Shown: positions 46,466-54,936 of the stretch, one piece after another | How the letters are laid out: every line of letters starts with the position of its first letter | Position numbering within the stretch: the first letter of the stretch is position 1 | Origin: Bdellovibrionales bacterium RIFOXYC1_FULL_37_79 | GTDB taxonomy: Bacteria; Bdellovibrionota; Bacteriovoracia; Bacteriovoracales; Bacteriovoracaceae | DNA: 64,000 nt | NCBI GenBank assembly: GCA_001770015.1 | Contig: MEQB01000003.1 | Span: 20,214-84,213 of the forward strand | Direction: 5' to 3' | Position numbers and translations under genes: made by a program | The notes under the pieces: model-generated | The model's database searches: none | What the model was told of the DNA's origin: nothing | Seen by the model: the letters and a program-made list of their open reading frames with translations, nothing else

Positions 46466-46553
46466 TGGTAATTTTCCCTGAAACATTTTTTTTAACTTCA
46501 ATCTATAGCTAAGAAAACCTACCCTCTAGCTGGAAAAACCCGAAAAATTACCA
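46466..46553. repeat. Spaced inverted repeat after toxin gene
   Basis: TGGTAATTTT at 46466-46475 and AAAATTACCA at 46544-46553 are perfect 10-base arms about 68 bases apart, starting right after the toxin stop. No transposase lies between. Possibly the scar of a small element or a weak terminator. Confidence 0.35.
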
Positions 46554-46578
46554 TTTCTTTTGATAGGTCGTTTAGGAA

Positions 46579-47117
46579 GTGATTATTTCTAACGAGAAGC
46601 TCAATAATCTTCATGAAATTAACCGAACCATACTATCGCTTGCTAGAAGCTTAAACTGCAGATCCGATGAAATAACCAAGGCGCTGATTGAATTAAAGAC
46701 ATCTCCTCTTTGGAGAGGATGGGATCACGCCGTTCAAATGTTAAGCGGAATAAAGTTAACGATACAAAATGAAGACTATCTAAAAAAACATATTTTACAA
46801 AATCATCTAATTGAAGAAGATCTTCAGTCGATAAAAAAATACCAGCAGGCATTTATATAGATGCGCTCTTTAAGGATAAAGTCGGAACATTCGTTGGTGT
46901 TAAGTTTTATACCAAAACAGTCGCGACTGACTCCTATGGAAAAATAAAAAATATACTTGAAAAATTTTCTGACAAGTTTGGAAAAAGGAATAGATTGATC
47001 TTAATTGCTCCAAGATTTGCCGGTACCCTTGCTTCAATTTCATCTAAAGAAAAAAATCTAAAACTACTTCAATCTGCCTTTACGCTAAAAGAAATACCCC
47101 CCCCCGATATCATCTAA
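46579..47117 (+). pseudogene. Frameshifted gene of unknown function
   Basis: A GTG-started frame of 93 residues (LHEINRTILSLARSLNCRS) ends at 46860, but a second frame continues with IPAGIYIDALFKDKVGTF to 47117. One extra A in the run of seven A at 46833-46839 would join them into a single protein of about 179 residues. The second frame ends in nine consecutive C (CCC CCC CCC). Either the gene is broken, or it is expressed by slippage, or the run is miscalled. No family recognised. Confidence 0.55.
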
Positions 47118-47289
47118 TCCCATTTACACGTCTTTATGAGATATTAAATGTATCATGTACGCAGTTGCACGCAAAAATCGGCTACACGCTCTTAACGTTT
47201 TTGGCATAAATTTTTTTGCCAATTCGAAAAAAAATTTGCGTGCATTTTGCGTGCGAAGGCTTTTTTTAACCTCCAAAAATGAAAAATCC

Positions 47290-47317
47290 CTCTCGAAAAG
47301 AGAGAGTCATTTTTTTC
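47290..47317 (+). terminator. Intrinsic terminator
   Basis: CTCTC-GAAAA-GAGAG hairpin (47290-47304) followed by a seven-T run (47310-47316). It ends transcription from the toxin side just before the first 178-bp repeat. Confidence 0.6.
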
Positions 47318-47334
47318 AACAATTTCAATGAATT

Positions 47335-47512
47335 ATGGCGGAGAACATGGGAGCCCAAAAGACATTTTTTACTCAATAACAACCGTTAACAATCAATCAC
47401 TCTAAAGCTCGATTAGCATTGGGTTTTAGCCATTCTAGGCCTTGCATACTTTGTGCACCATTATGTTTTAAAATGAACCGTTTTCACCTACGGTAGCCCA
47501 TTTTTAGCCCAT
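47335..47512 (+). repeat. 178-bp repeat, copy 1
   Basis: Starts ATGGCGGAGAACATGGGAGC and ends TAGCCCAT. All copies share an AACxxTTAACAA block near base 50, TTGGGTTTT near base 90, CCTTGCATA near base 110, and two AGCCC words near the right end. This copy has a few substitutions (CGGTAGCCCA rather than CGTTAGCCCG). It stands 120 bases from the 3' end of the AAA/coiled-coil module. Confidence 0.9.
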
Positions 47513-47631
47513 AAAAATATAAACGATGAGGTTTTATGAGTGCTATTTGAATTTTAATCTCTTGAATCAGAAAACTTCTAATACTCTAAGCTTAAATTAT
47601 TTGTACACAGAATAATATTAATTGGTTTTAA

Positions 47632-48150
47632 TTAGCGCTTTTTGATAATACTTTTATCAAGTAGCCTGTTTACCTGCTCTCTCATTTGAGCTAATTCCTT
47701 TTCATAACGATTTTTTTCATCCTCTTTACAAAGATTCACGTCTTTCTCAATTACTTCTAATCTACTGTTAATATCGCCTTCAAGATTCTTGGTATTAATT
47801 AGCTCTATCTCGGTTAACCGTTTATTAGTTATATTCTGCTCCAATGTCAACCAGGCTAAAAAGATTGATATGACAATGGTGGCAATAGCCAATATATTTT
47901 TAATAACATTGTCACTGTTAAAACTGGATAATTCTGTTTTTTTAAGACGTAAATCAAAAATCATTTTTTCAATGCTTTGCTTTTTCTGTTCAAGTCTCTG
48001 TATGGCTTCCAAGACAGTTCTTTCTTTCTCTGAAGAATCCACGAGACCAAGCTCTTCTTCGTGACTTGTAATAGAATCGGAACACTCATAAAGCTCTCGC
48101 GAATAATTGCGGATCAATTCTTCAATTTCATTTATATCTACTTTGCTCAT
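47632..48150 (-). CDS. Membrane-anchored coiled-coil protein paired with AAA ATPase
   Basis: 172 residues. Two long coiled-coil regions (about 5-75 and 115-168; EEDEKNRYEKELAQMREQVN-like heptads) flank a single membrane segment (ILAIATIVISIFLAWLTL, about 88-105). Its start overlaps the stop of the AAA ATPase gene by 4 bases (ATGA), so both are made together. No catalytic motif. Such ATPase plus membrane partner pairs occur in anti-phage defence; that role is inference. Confidence 0.7.
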   Translation of the reverse strand: MSKVDINEIEELIRNYSRELYECSDSITSHEEELGLVDSSEKERTVLEAIQRLEQKKQSIEKMIFDLRLKKTELSSFNSDNVIKNILAIATIVISIFLAWLTLEQNITNKRLTEIELINTKNLEGDINSRLEVIEKDVNLCKEDEKNRYEKELAQMREQVNRLLDKSIIKKR

Positions 48151-49406
48151 ATAAGCCCTACATAACGAGAGAGATTCAGTAATGCTGTTGGTGCATAATA
48201 TACCGCAACGCCAACCATTTGCTTAGTAATAAGCTCATCTTGAATAAGTCGATTCGCAATTCTAATAAAATGCATTCCTGAATCCAATTTTAAATTATTA
48301 TACTCTTTAGGTCTCATTGGTTTGTCCAAACAAGCCTTTAAAAATTCCAATTCTTTTTTTGAATATGAACTTATTTTTGTTTCGTTTTGAACAACAGTTT
48401 TGAGATATGTAGCTGCATTCTCGCCACTAATGCTTGTTATACTTGGATACTGAGATAAAACGGTAGTACAAATTGTTTCACAAAGTTTAAACAGAAGTCT
48501 CATTTGTCCGCCAGTAATGCTATAGAGGTCTCGCACGTAGTTTAGATCTAGAGGGATGTCCGGAGGATGTTGTTTATCTTTTGCAAATACAATTCTTCGA
48601 GCATTTAGGATTTGTATTGTCTCGTCCACATCTAAAGCATGTAATATGTTTTCTTGACCAGCAACTCTATCAATGATCCTAGCGCCATCAACGGTTGATC
48701 TCAAATCAGTATAAATGCCTTCAGGGCCCATCATTATGGTACATAGTCCAGGAATAAATACATAGTCTCTCAACTCATTCAAAATCCTCGTTGAAACTGC
48801 AATATCTACAATATCTAGATTATCAATAACAAGGTATATTCCGTTTCTTGGGGTATTGCTCTTGATTGAACTAATCAGTCGAGTGAGAAGATCATATTTT
48901 GTGTTTACGTCTATTTTTTTCTCTGCATTCGAAAGACTGCTTGCAATTAGCTTCTGAAACTCCTCTCTTTCTTGTCGAATTGGATCAGAAGATACGGTGC
49001 CATTTTTTTGCTTTTCTCTCAAAAATTGATCAAGAGAAAAGATGATTGATGAAATAACCTTCAACAGTACTTTATCAATGCTATCATCCTCCTCTAGTTG
49101 AATTTTCCTAAAACAAGGAAGCATATTTTCAGGATAATAGTGAATCTTATACTGTTCGTTAAGATTCTTAATTTCTTCGGCTGACAAGCTAGTCATATAT
49201 TGAATAGCATTTACAAAAGACGTTTTTCCTACACCTCGTTTTCCACTAATAAGATGAACACCCGAGTCAGGATTTAAAATAGATAAAAAATTACGAACAT
49301 CTTTCGTTCGACCAATAAATACCTCAAAATCAGTTTTATACGGCTCCAAAGCTTCTCGAAAAAACGGAGACCGTTTATATCCAAGTGATTCGTAATAACT
49401 AGGCAT
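48147..49406 (-). CDS. AAA/STAND-like ATPase with winged-helix C-terminus
   Basis: 419 residues from an ATG at 49406, chosen because GGAGGTGAGG directly precedes it; the frame is open to 49442. Walker A GKRGVGKTS at 55-63 and Walker B YLVIDNLDIVD at about 191-201. ITGGQMRLLFKLCE resembles the sensor-2/lid of ORC/Cdc6-like AAA proteins. Residues 340-400 (FLKACLDKPMRPKEYNNL) look like a winged helix. Cytoplasmic; coupled to the membrane coiled-coil protein. It lies within cargo module 1 of the repeat array. Confidence 0.8.
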   Translation of the reverse strand: MPSYYESLGYKRSPFFREALEPYKTDFEVFIGRTKDVRNFLSILNPDSGVHLISGKRGVGKTSFVNAIQYMTSLSAEEIKNLNEQYKIHYYPENMLPCFRKIQLEEDDSIDKVLLKVISSIIFSLDQFLREKQKNGTVSSDPIRQEREEFQKLIASSLSNAEKKIDVNTKYDLLTRLISSIKSNTPRNGIYLVIDNLDIVDIAVSTRILNELRDYVFIPGLCTIMMGPEGIYTDLRSTVDGARIIDRVAGQENILHALDVDETIQILNARRIVFAKDKQHPPDIPLDLNYVRDLYSITGGQMRLLFKLCETICTTVLSQYPSITSISGENAATYLKTVVQNETKISSYSKKELEFLKACLDKPMRPKEYNNLKLDSGMHFIRIANRLIQDELITKQMVGVAVYYAPTALLNLSRYVGLI

Positions 49407-49447
49407 CCTCACCTCCGACAATAATAAACCGAAATATTCCACTAACT

Positions 49448-49486
49448 ATAACACAAGTTCCGGAAAAAAAACGGAAGCAGTGTTGT
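49448..49486. repeat. Imperfect copy of a long inverted repeat
   Basis: ATAACACAAGTTCCG, then GAAAAAAAA, then CGGAAGCAGTGTTGT. The left arm and loop match the perfect copy at 49577-49615, but the right arm has diverged. It lies just upstream of the AAA ATPase start, inside its probable promoter. Confidence 0.7.
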
Positions 49487-49576
49487 GAATATTTAGCTCT
49501 TTAATATCTATTTACGCAACAAATAATATTTAGTAAATTGTCTGGCTAAAAAATATAATTTATCAACAAACAATCT

Positions 49577-49615
49577 ATAACATAAGTTCCGGAAAAAAAA
49601 CGGAACTTATGTTAT
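49577..49615. repeat. Perfect 15-bp inverted repeat with A-rich loop
   Basis: ATAACATAAGTTCCG and its exact complement flank GAAAAAAAA. With the diverged copy about 90 bases away it forms a pair in front of the AAA ATPase gene. Could be an operator pair, a cruciform or a small mobile palindrome; there is no T-run, so not an ordinary terminator on either strand. Confidence 0.75.
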
Positions 49616-49708
49616 GCTTATATATCTATTCGATATTATTATGTTTATTTAATGTAATCATTGAAAAGGCTGATTAATTTCAAATTATTAAAAAGTAATT
49701 AAACAAGA

Positions 49709-49872
49709 GAGCGAAAAACATGGATTCTAAAGGACATGTTTAACTCAATAACGACAGTTAACAACCAATCACTCTAAAGCTCGACTAACATTGGGTTTTG
49801 GCCATTCTAAACCTTGCATATTTTGTGCACTATTATATTTTAAAATGAGCTATTTTCACTTTTTTTAGCCCC
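49709..49872 (+). repeat. 178-bp repeat, copy 2 (degenerate)
   Basis: Recognisable throughout (AACCAATCACTCTAAAGCTC, TTGGGTTTTGGCCATTC, CCTTGCATATTTTGTGCAC) but with many changes and small losses at both ends, where the AGCCC words and the ATGGCGG start have decayed. It is the oldest-looking copy. Confidence 0.8.
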
Positions 49873-50316
49873 TTTATTAAACCATATTAATCGATTCTAA
49901 AACAATTTAAGACCTGTCCTTCCTGTTTTTCAACAATCTTTTGATGCAAGACGAAGGCCATAATATCGGTTACTTGTCTACTTGACATGAGATGTTGATT
50001 TAGAGACTACAATAGACAAACTTTAACTATTTTGATCGCTAAAAATAGGAGGTCAAACTAAAATAGCGATCTTGTTGACCATCTAAAATAGCCTGACCTA
50101 CAGTTTGGTAAATATAGGTTAAATAGCCCTTCTTAGTTAATCAACAAAAAATTTGCATAGCGTTGGCTAATGCCTTGCGCTAATCTTCGGTTTAGTTTTG
50201 CACACATACAGAGACTGAATAAACTTAAACCAGAGCAATTTGGATGCTCACTAACATTAAGGAGGATTTATGATCCCAATAAAAAATCCAAAAACTATCA
50301 ATGAAATTTACAGCTT
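49873..50316. other. Decayed stretch between repeat 2 and integrase remnant
   Basis: About 440 bases. GATCGCTA (50034-50041) and TAGCGATC (50064-50071) form an 8-bp inverted repeat around TAGGAGGTC. Around 49905-49995 the minus strand keeps a short open stretch (SRQVTDIMAFVLHQKIVEKQ) that looks like the end of a lost gene. Nothing intact. Confidence 0.45.
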
Positions 50317-50472
50317 AACTTTGCTATTGCCAGTCACTTCATGATGAATGGTGGTAACATTTATACCCTACAAAAAATTTTAGGGCATTCAGATATCAAA
50401 ACCACGATGATTTATGCTCATTTGGATCAAGAGTTTTTACATCAGGCGGCTGATGTTGTGATGATTAGTTAA
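50317..50472 (+). pseudogene. Tyrosine recombinase C-terminal remnant
   Basis: About 51 codons reading NFAIASHFMMNGGNIYTLQK, then ILGHSDIKTTMIYAHLD. This matches the end of XerC/phage-integrase catalytic domains (HxLRHxFASH...LGHSxxxTTxxYxH) with the final His and nucleophile Tyr intact. The preceding Arg box and all upstream domains are missing, cut off at a junction near 50316. It lies inside the repeat array. Confidence 0.8.
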
Positions 50473-50492
50473 AAAAATTGTTTTAAGTTTTA

Positions 50493-50888
50493 TTAAAGAA
50501 CTGAAGTTGCGATAATTTTTAAGGACATTTGCTTCTTACCTTCATTATCTGCAATATCAACTAAAGCTTCTTTACCGGCTGAAACAAGGGTTTGGATATG
50601 TGAAGAAATTTTTCGTACGGTACTTTTTTTATACACAACATCCATGTTTAAAAGTATTCCTTTCTTTCCATCCATTTCGCCTTGAGTGACAATAATCGCA
50701 ACTTCGGTTGTGGAATTTGTCGCTGGATCGCTCTTTGAGAATACTCCCTTTCCATTCTCAACCACAATAATTTCATAAGTTGAGATACTTTTATTCTCTG
50801 ATAGCAAATTTATATCTAATTTGTATTTTTGAACTGCGAATGTTGAAAAGGAAAAAATAAAAAGAATAAGTGCCATTAGTACTTTCAT
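50493..50888 (-). CDS. Small exported hypothetical protein
   Basis: 131 residues with a signal peptide (LMALILFIFSFSTFA). The mature protein is beta-rich (YEIIVVENGKGVFSKS, VAIIVTQGEMDGKKGILLNM) without Cys. No family recognised; secretin-domain-like or Pilin-assembly roles cannot be argued. It is the only intact gene of cargo module 2, between repeat copies 2 and 3. Confidence 0.6.
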   Translation of the reverse strand: MKVLMALILFIFSFSTFAVQKYKLDINLLSENKSISTYEIIVVENGKGVFSKSDPATNSTTEVAIIVTQGEMDGKKGILLNMDVVYKKSTVRKISSHIQTLVSAGKEALVDIADNEGKKQMSLKIIATSVL

Positions 50889-50954
50889 TTACACCGCCTA
50901 GTTTTGTATAAAAATTGTAATGAAAATATAATTGCTAAGCAATTTTAAAAAAAT

Positions 50955-50985
50955 TCTGCCACAATTTTGCCACACGCTTTTTATT
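50955..50985. other. TGCCACA direct repeats, possible recombinase arm sites
   Basis: TTCTGCCACAATTTTGCCAC contains two TGCCACA words 12 bases apart. Short direct repeats of this kind are common in the arm regions of integrase attachment sites. It lies between the exported protein gene and repeat copy 3. Weak evidence on its own. Confidence 0.3.
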
Positions 50986-51025
50986 TTTTGTTAAATTTAT
51001 TTTTAATTTTAGATAGTTAGAAAAA

Positions 51026-51203
51026 ATGGCGGAGAACATGGGAACCCAAAAGACATTTTTAATTTAAGCACAACCGTTAACAACCAATCACTCTAAAGCT
51101 CGACCGACATTGGGTTTTAGCCATTCTTGGCCTTGCATACTTTGTGCACCATTATGTTTTAAAATGAGCTATTTTCGCATACATTAGCCCGTTTTTAGCC
51201 CAT
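51026..51203 (+). repeat. 178-bp repeat, copy 3
   Basis: Full length. Begins ATGGCGGAGAACATGGGAAC and ends TTTTTAGCCCAT. It stands 86 bases from the 3' end of hipA. Confidence 0.9.
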
Positions 51204-51289
51204 TGAAATTTATATTGGAAAACCACGTCAAATTTAGTTTTTCGTACACTATTAAATTTTTTTTGAAAAGAACTGTCACCCCTACAAAC

Positions 51290-52672
51290 TTACTTAATTA
51301 ATTTTTGATAACGCTCATTTATTATTTTAAGGTATTCTTCTTGAGATTCCTTGTTAAGATAACTTCTAGGAATCATCTCTCTTGCTACATTTAACCAATT
51401 GTGAACATCATCTAATGTTTGCTTTATTTTCGTGTCAGAAATTTTTAGCGTCTCTCCTAATTTAATAAAATAGCTTCTCTGTAGGTTTTTTCTTTTCCCA
51501 TTAATTGCTATACCAATATCGATTGATTCGTTAGGTAGCGCAAGTCTTGTATTTAGCAAATCATAGCAAGGTGATAAGGCCATACTCCCATTTAACTCTT
51601 TATGTTCTAATAATGACCAGTTCTTAAGGTGCATATCTCCATTTGCCGTAAAATATGCAAAAAGTATTCTTCTCCAAAATGAATATAAATCAATTGGCGG
51701 AGCTGATGAATTATCAGATATAACCTGACCAACCTTTTCACAGCTACTACTATATTTATCACTTACTTCCTTAGATAGTATTTGACCCATATCCTCCATT
51801 CTTCGCATTTCATTGTCTTTATTTATATCAAATCTTTTTACTGCAAATACATTGCCTAATTTTTCAAACTTTAACATTGTAAACGGAGGAATATCAAAGT
51901 TTAGTTTTTTTGCAATTGCCATTGTAAGATGTTCGTTTTCAGGTAACTCATTAAGATCACCTTGTGGCTTTAAAATATATTGAGCTCCAAAAGAAATCGG
52001 CTTAACTATCCCACCCTCAAGCTTAAACAGGCCCTTTTTCTGATACCCAGAAATCGAACCACCGTAGATCACTTTAATAAATGAACTCATTGGTTTTTTT
52101 TTGTCAAAATAGAATTTTAATTTTCTTGTAGAGCCCCACATATTTTTAGCACATTGTGGATGAAAATCACTTTTTAACTTTTGCTTTTCAGTCAAAGACT
52201 CTAAGCAATAAGGACAAAACTCTGGTTTTTCATTGGGGATATATGTATAAATACCCATGTCGCCAATTTTTAAATTATCCTTGTAGTGATTTTGTAACGA
52301 TATTTCAAGACCATTATCACCCAAAGGAACAACTCTAACGGCCCCAATAGGAGCTGTCCCCGTTGCCATCAATAATGCAAATCTGTTTGATTTATCTATT
52401 CTAAAAATTTGTTCAGTATGGGCAAGCAACCAACCTTCGGCAATCATATTATCAAAAAAAGGATGTAGCTTCTTTGTTAGAAAAATTTTTTTCTCAATCG
52501 GAAGACTAATCGCGATTGAAGGAAAACCTTTTTCTATATATGTATCAAAATATTTAAATATGAATTCCTCTGTCGACTTCTTCTCTAATATTCCAGCAAG
52601 CTGATCTCTTAAGTATACATGCGCCTTTCTGATGCCTATAAAATCAAAGTCCATTTCTTGCTCAGTCATCAA
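51290..52672 (-). CDS. hipA: HipA-family kinase toxin
   Basis: 460 residues. The N-terminal subdomain (VYLRDQLAGILE) precedes a CPYC...H...C cluster (153-174) typical of HipA variants with a small zinc-like insert. The kinase part has ILKPQGDL, NGDMHLKN (344-351) as catalytic loop and SPCYDLLNT (Asp371) as metal loop. HipA kinases phosphorylate aminoacyl-tRNA synthetases and cause growth arrest. The start overlaps hipB by 4 bases. Cargo of array module 3. Confidence 0.88.
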   Translation of the reverse strand: MMTEQEMDFDFIGIRKAHVYLRDQLAGILEKKSTEEFIFKYFDTYIEKGFPSIAISLPIEKKIFLTKKLHPFFDNMIAEGWLLAHTEQIFRIDKSNRFALLMATGTAPIGAVRVVPLGDNGLEISLQNHYKDNLKIGDMGIYTYIPNEKPEFCPYCLESLTEKQKLKSDFHPQCAKNMWGSTRKLKFYFDKKKPMSSFIKVIYGGSISGYQKKGLFKLEGGIVKPISFGAQYILKPQGDLNELPENEHLTMAIAKKLNFDIPPFTMLKFEKLGNVFAVKRFDINKDNEMRRMEDMGQILSKEVSDKYSSSCEKVGQVISDNSSAPPIDLYSFWRRILFAYFTANGDMHLKNWSLLEHKELNGSMALSPCYDLLNTRLALPNESIDIGIAINGKRKNLQRSYFIKLGETLKISDTKIKQTLDDVHNWLNVAREMIPRSYLNKESQEEYLKIINERYQKLIK

Positions 52673-52908
52673 GCTTCTATCTCCTCGTTAGTACTATATG
52701 AATCTTTACTTGGTTTTTTAATAACTGAAAGACTGTAACCAAAAACTTCAAGAATATTTTTAACAGTCCCCCAAGTAATATTTCGTTCACCTTTTTCAAG
52801 GCGATTTATTGTAGAAAAGCTCACACCAGCATATTCAGCAAGTTGCTTCTGGGTAATCCCCCTCTCTTTCCTCATTTTTTTTATCATTTCTGCAATACTA
52901 CGATCCAT
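52669..52908 (-). CDS. hipB: HipB-like XRE antitoxin
   Basis: 79 residues from the ATG at 52908 (AAGGGA upstream). The XRE helix-turn-helix runs RKERGITQKQLAEYAGVSF and STINRLEKGERN. It binds its own promoter and HipA. Overlaps hipA by 4 bases. Earlier in-frame codons up to 52965 do not fit the family. Confidence 0.88.
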   Translation of the reverse strand: MDRSIAEMIKKMRKERGITQKQLAEYAGVSFSTINRLEKGERNITWGTVKNILEVFGYSLSVIKKPSKDSYSTNEEIEA

Positions 52909-52979
52909 ATGTTTTCCCTTGATACACACGAAAAAAAGGCCTGCGCACCGTGTTGGCCATATCAATTAATTCTACTCTA

Positions 52980-53302
52980 TAACAAAAAGCAGTGCAATCA
53001 TTTTTATAGCATATATGGAATATAATTTAATTATTTTGTATTTTTTATAGCTTATAATCAATATTATTGTCTTTTTTTACTACTTATATCGCTTTTATCC
53101 TAGTTTTATGAATTATTTTTTAAAAATATCGTTTATTTACTATATTTTCTTAAATTTTTACGAATTATTACTTATTTATAACATATTCTTACAGGATATC
53201 TCAAATATTATATCATATATGCTATATTATTGGACTAAAAAAACAATAAAAGATGTCTAATCTAGGTATGCATAAGGATTCGGTTTTCTCGGTTAACAGT
53301 GG
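52980..53302. promoter_or_regulatory. AT-rich hipBA control region with spaced TATAGC palindrome
   Basis: TATAGCATATAT (53005-53016) and its exact complement ATATATGCTATA (53215-53226) are about 200 bases apart; another TATAGC lies near 53047. These repeated half-sites suit HipB binding and looping. The stretch is otherwise very AT-rich with no gene. Confidence 0.45.
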
Positions 53303-53480
53303 ATAGCGGAAAACATGAGAGCCCAGAAGACATTTTTAATTTAAACACAACCGTTAACAACCAATTACTCTAAAGTTCGACTGACATTGGGTTTTAGCTA
53401 TTCATGGCCTTGCATATTTTGTGCACCATTATGCTTTAGGATGAGTCGTTTTCACATACGTTAGCCCGTTTTTAGCCCAT
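53303..53480 (+). repeat. 178-bp repeat, copy 4
   Basis: Full length; begins ATAGCGGAAAACATGAGAGC (start ATG changed to ATA) and ends TTTTTAGCCCAT. It lies 15 bases from the 3' end of abiEii. Confidence 0.9.
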
Positions 53481-53494
53481 GGATTTTATGAAAT

Positions 53495-54349
53495 TCAATA
53501 TGAGCTATATGAGTCCATTATTTTAAATATTTTATTGAGTTTTCCCCATGCTTGTTCAAAAGTTATGTGATCTTTTATAAACTGCACGCTTCCCCACGAC
53601 CTTCTTATTAGTTCTGAGGATAAAGTATTAATAAACTTACTCCAAGATGATGGAATTTTTGTTTCTCTATTATGAAATGTATTTTCTATTGCATTAAAAA
53701 GATCTTCTTTATTATCACAACAATCAAACAGCCACACAAGATCATAAATATCCTTGGCCCGTGACATGGCATCTTTACGTTTAACCAGTGTTTGTAGTTT
53801 TTCAGAAAAAATATATTCTGGCGGATAAACTTTCCAACTGAGGAAATCTTTTTTATCTGTTAGCAATTCTGTCTGTTTTCTCATCAAATCATCTGGAACA
53901 AAATCACCGATACCAATATCAAAATGAACTCGAGATAAATTTTTAATTTTCGCTTCATTTTCTGGAGGATCTCCAATGTGAAAAGCAAGATTAAAGCGTA
54001 ATCCACCATATTCATCTTCATCTAATATTTCTTGAATAGACACATCACCGAACCAAACCCCATCATCTATATTTTTTTCTAAGGCCACTGGAATTAACTT
54101 TTTAATTTTTTCGATATCAATATTTTTTCCTATCGCATCGATATCCCGTGTAAAACGAGATGAATTATAAACCTTAAAAAGAACAAATCCTCCTTTAAAG
54201 ATTACATGCTCTGAAAGTTCTGGATGACTTTCAATTCTAATAACGACCCTTTCAAGCGCTGTCACAATTCTTAGTTCATTAATATTAAGAGAAGACTCCT
54301 TTGCAATTTCTTTAAGTTTCTTAATGATTATTTTTGAAATTTCATTCAT
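53495..54349 (-). CDS. abiEii: AbiEii nucleotidyltransferase toxin
   Basis: 284 residues. The nucleotidyltransferase motif is FKGGFVLFKVYNSSRFTRDID (GGxxL and RxTxDID given in parts), followed by RFNLAFHIGDPPENE and KDIYDLVWLFD. AbiEii/MenT toxins transfer nucleotides to tRNA acceptor stems. Start overlaps the AbiEi stop by 4 bases. Cargo of module 4. Confidence 0.88.
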   Translation of the reverse strand: MNEISKIIIKKLKEIAKESSLNINELRIVTALERVVIRIESHPELSEHVIFKGGFVLFKVYNSSRFTRDIDAIGKNIDIEKIKKLIPVALEKNIDDGVWFGDVSIQEILDEDEYGGLRFNLAFHIGDPPENEAKIKNLSRVHFDIGIGDFVPDDLMRKQTELLTDKKDFLSWKVYPPEYIFSEKLQTLVKRKDAMSRAKDIYDLVWLFDCCDNKEDLFNAIENTFHNRETKIPSSWSKFINTLSSELIRRSWGSVQFIKDHITFEQAWGKLNKIFKIMDSYSSY

Positions 54350-54936
54350 ATAAGTGCCTCAATCGCTCCTTCAATCCGATGATAAACAGACATTTTGTTT
54401 GCCATCTTTATAATATCGGACAAGGTCGTCTGCTTCATTCTTAACGCCTCTTTAATCGCTTGCATTACAACAGGAAGACCCAGTATTTTTTTAAACAATA
54501 GACATTCTACAAGTGTTCGCTCGATGGATGTAATAGCGTAGTTATTGTGCTTATCAATACCAATATCCCACATGGGATTTCTTGTTCTATATAGTCGCAA
54601 TCGCTTATTGGAACATTTTTTTGTTGCAGGAACCATTATCCAGGTCTTCTTTGGGATCTGATCTGTAATGTTATAAAATTCAAGTGCTGACAATAGGCAG
54701 ATTACAGAAGGTTTTCCCACAATAGAAACTGCATCAATTAATGGGGTCTCCTTATCATACTCATCTATATTAATTTTATAAAAACCATGTGAAACTTTTT
54801 CTATTTTATCTTCTTCAAGCCATTTCCTAATATAGGATCTGGGAATACCAATATTCTTGGCGTCTTTTAAAGAGAAAGGTTTTCCTCGAAATTTACTTAT
54901 TTTTTTAAAAAACATACACATACCATATCTTACCAC
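54346..54936 (-). CDS. abiEi: AbiEi-like antitoxin (winged helix)
   Basis: 196 residues (start could be up to seven codons later). An N-terminal winged helix (FSLKDAKNIGIPRSYIRKWL, EKVSHGFYKI) precedes the AbiEi core with SVICLLSALEFYNITDQIP and ITSIERTLVECLL. It represses its own operon and counters AbiEii; the AbiE system gives abortive infection against phage. Confidence 0.85.
   Translation of the reverse strand: MVRYGMCMFFKKISKFRGKPFSLKDAKNIGIPRSYIRKWLEEDKIEKVSHGFYKINIDEYDKETPLIDAVSIVGKPSVICLLSALEFYNITDQIPKKTWIMVPATKKCSNKRLRLYRTRNPMWDIGIDKHNNYAITSIERTLVECLLFKKILGLPVVMQAIKEALRMKQTTLSDIIKMANKMSVYHRIEGAIEALI

Noticed and set aside
47161..47330. Short frame of about 57 codons before repeat 1
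   Set aside because: Composition is Lys/Phe-rich by chance and it runs through the terminator hairpin. The TTGCGTGC direct repeats there might be recombinase arm sites, but evidence is thin.
47335..47380. An intact tRNA-Ser at the repeat start
   Set aside because: Only the acceptor-like end matches; the T-arm does not pair and no anticodon arm follows.
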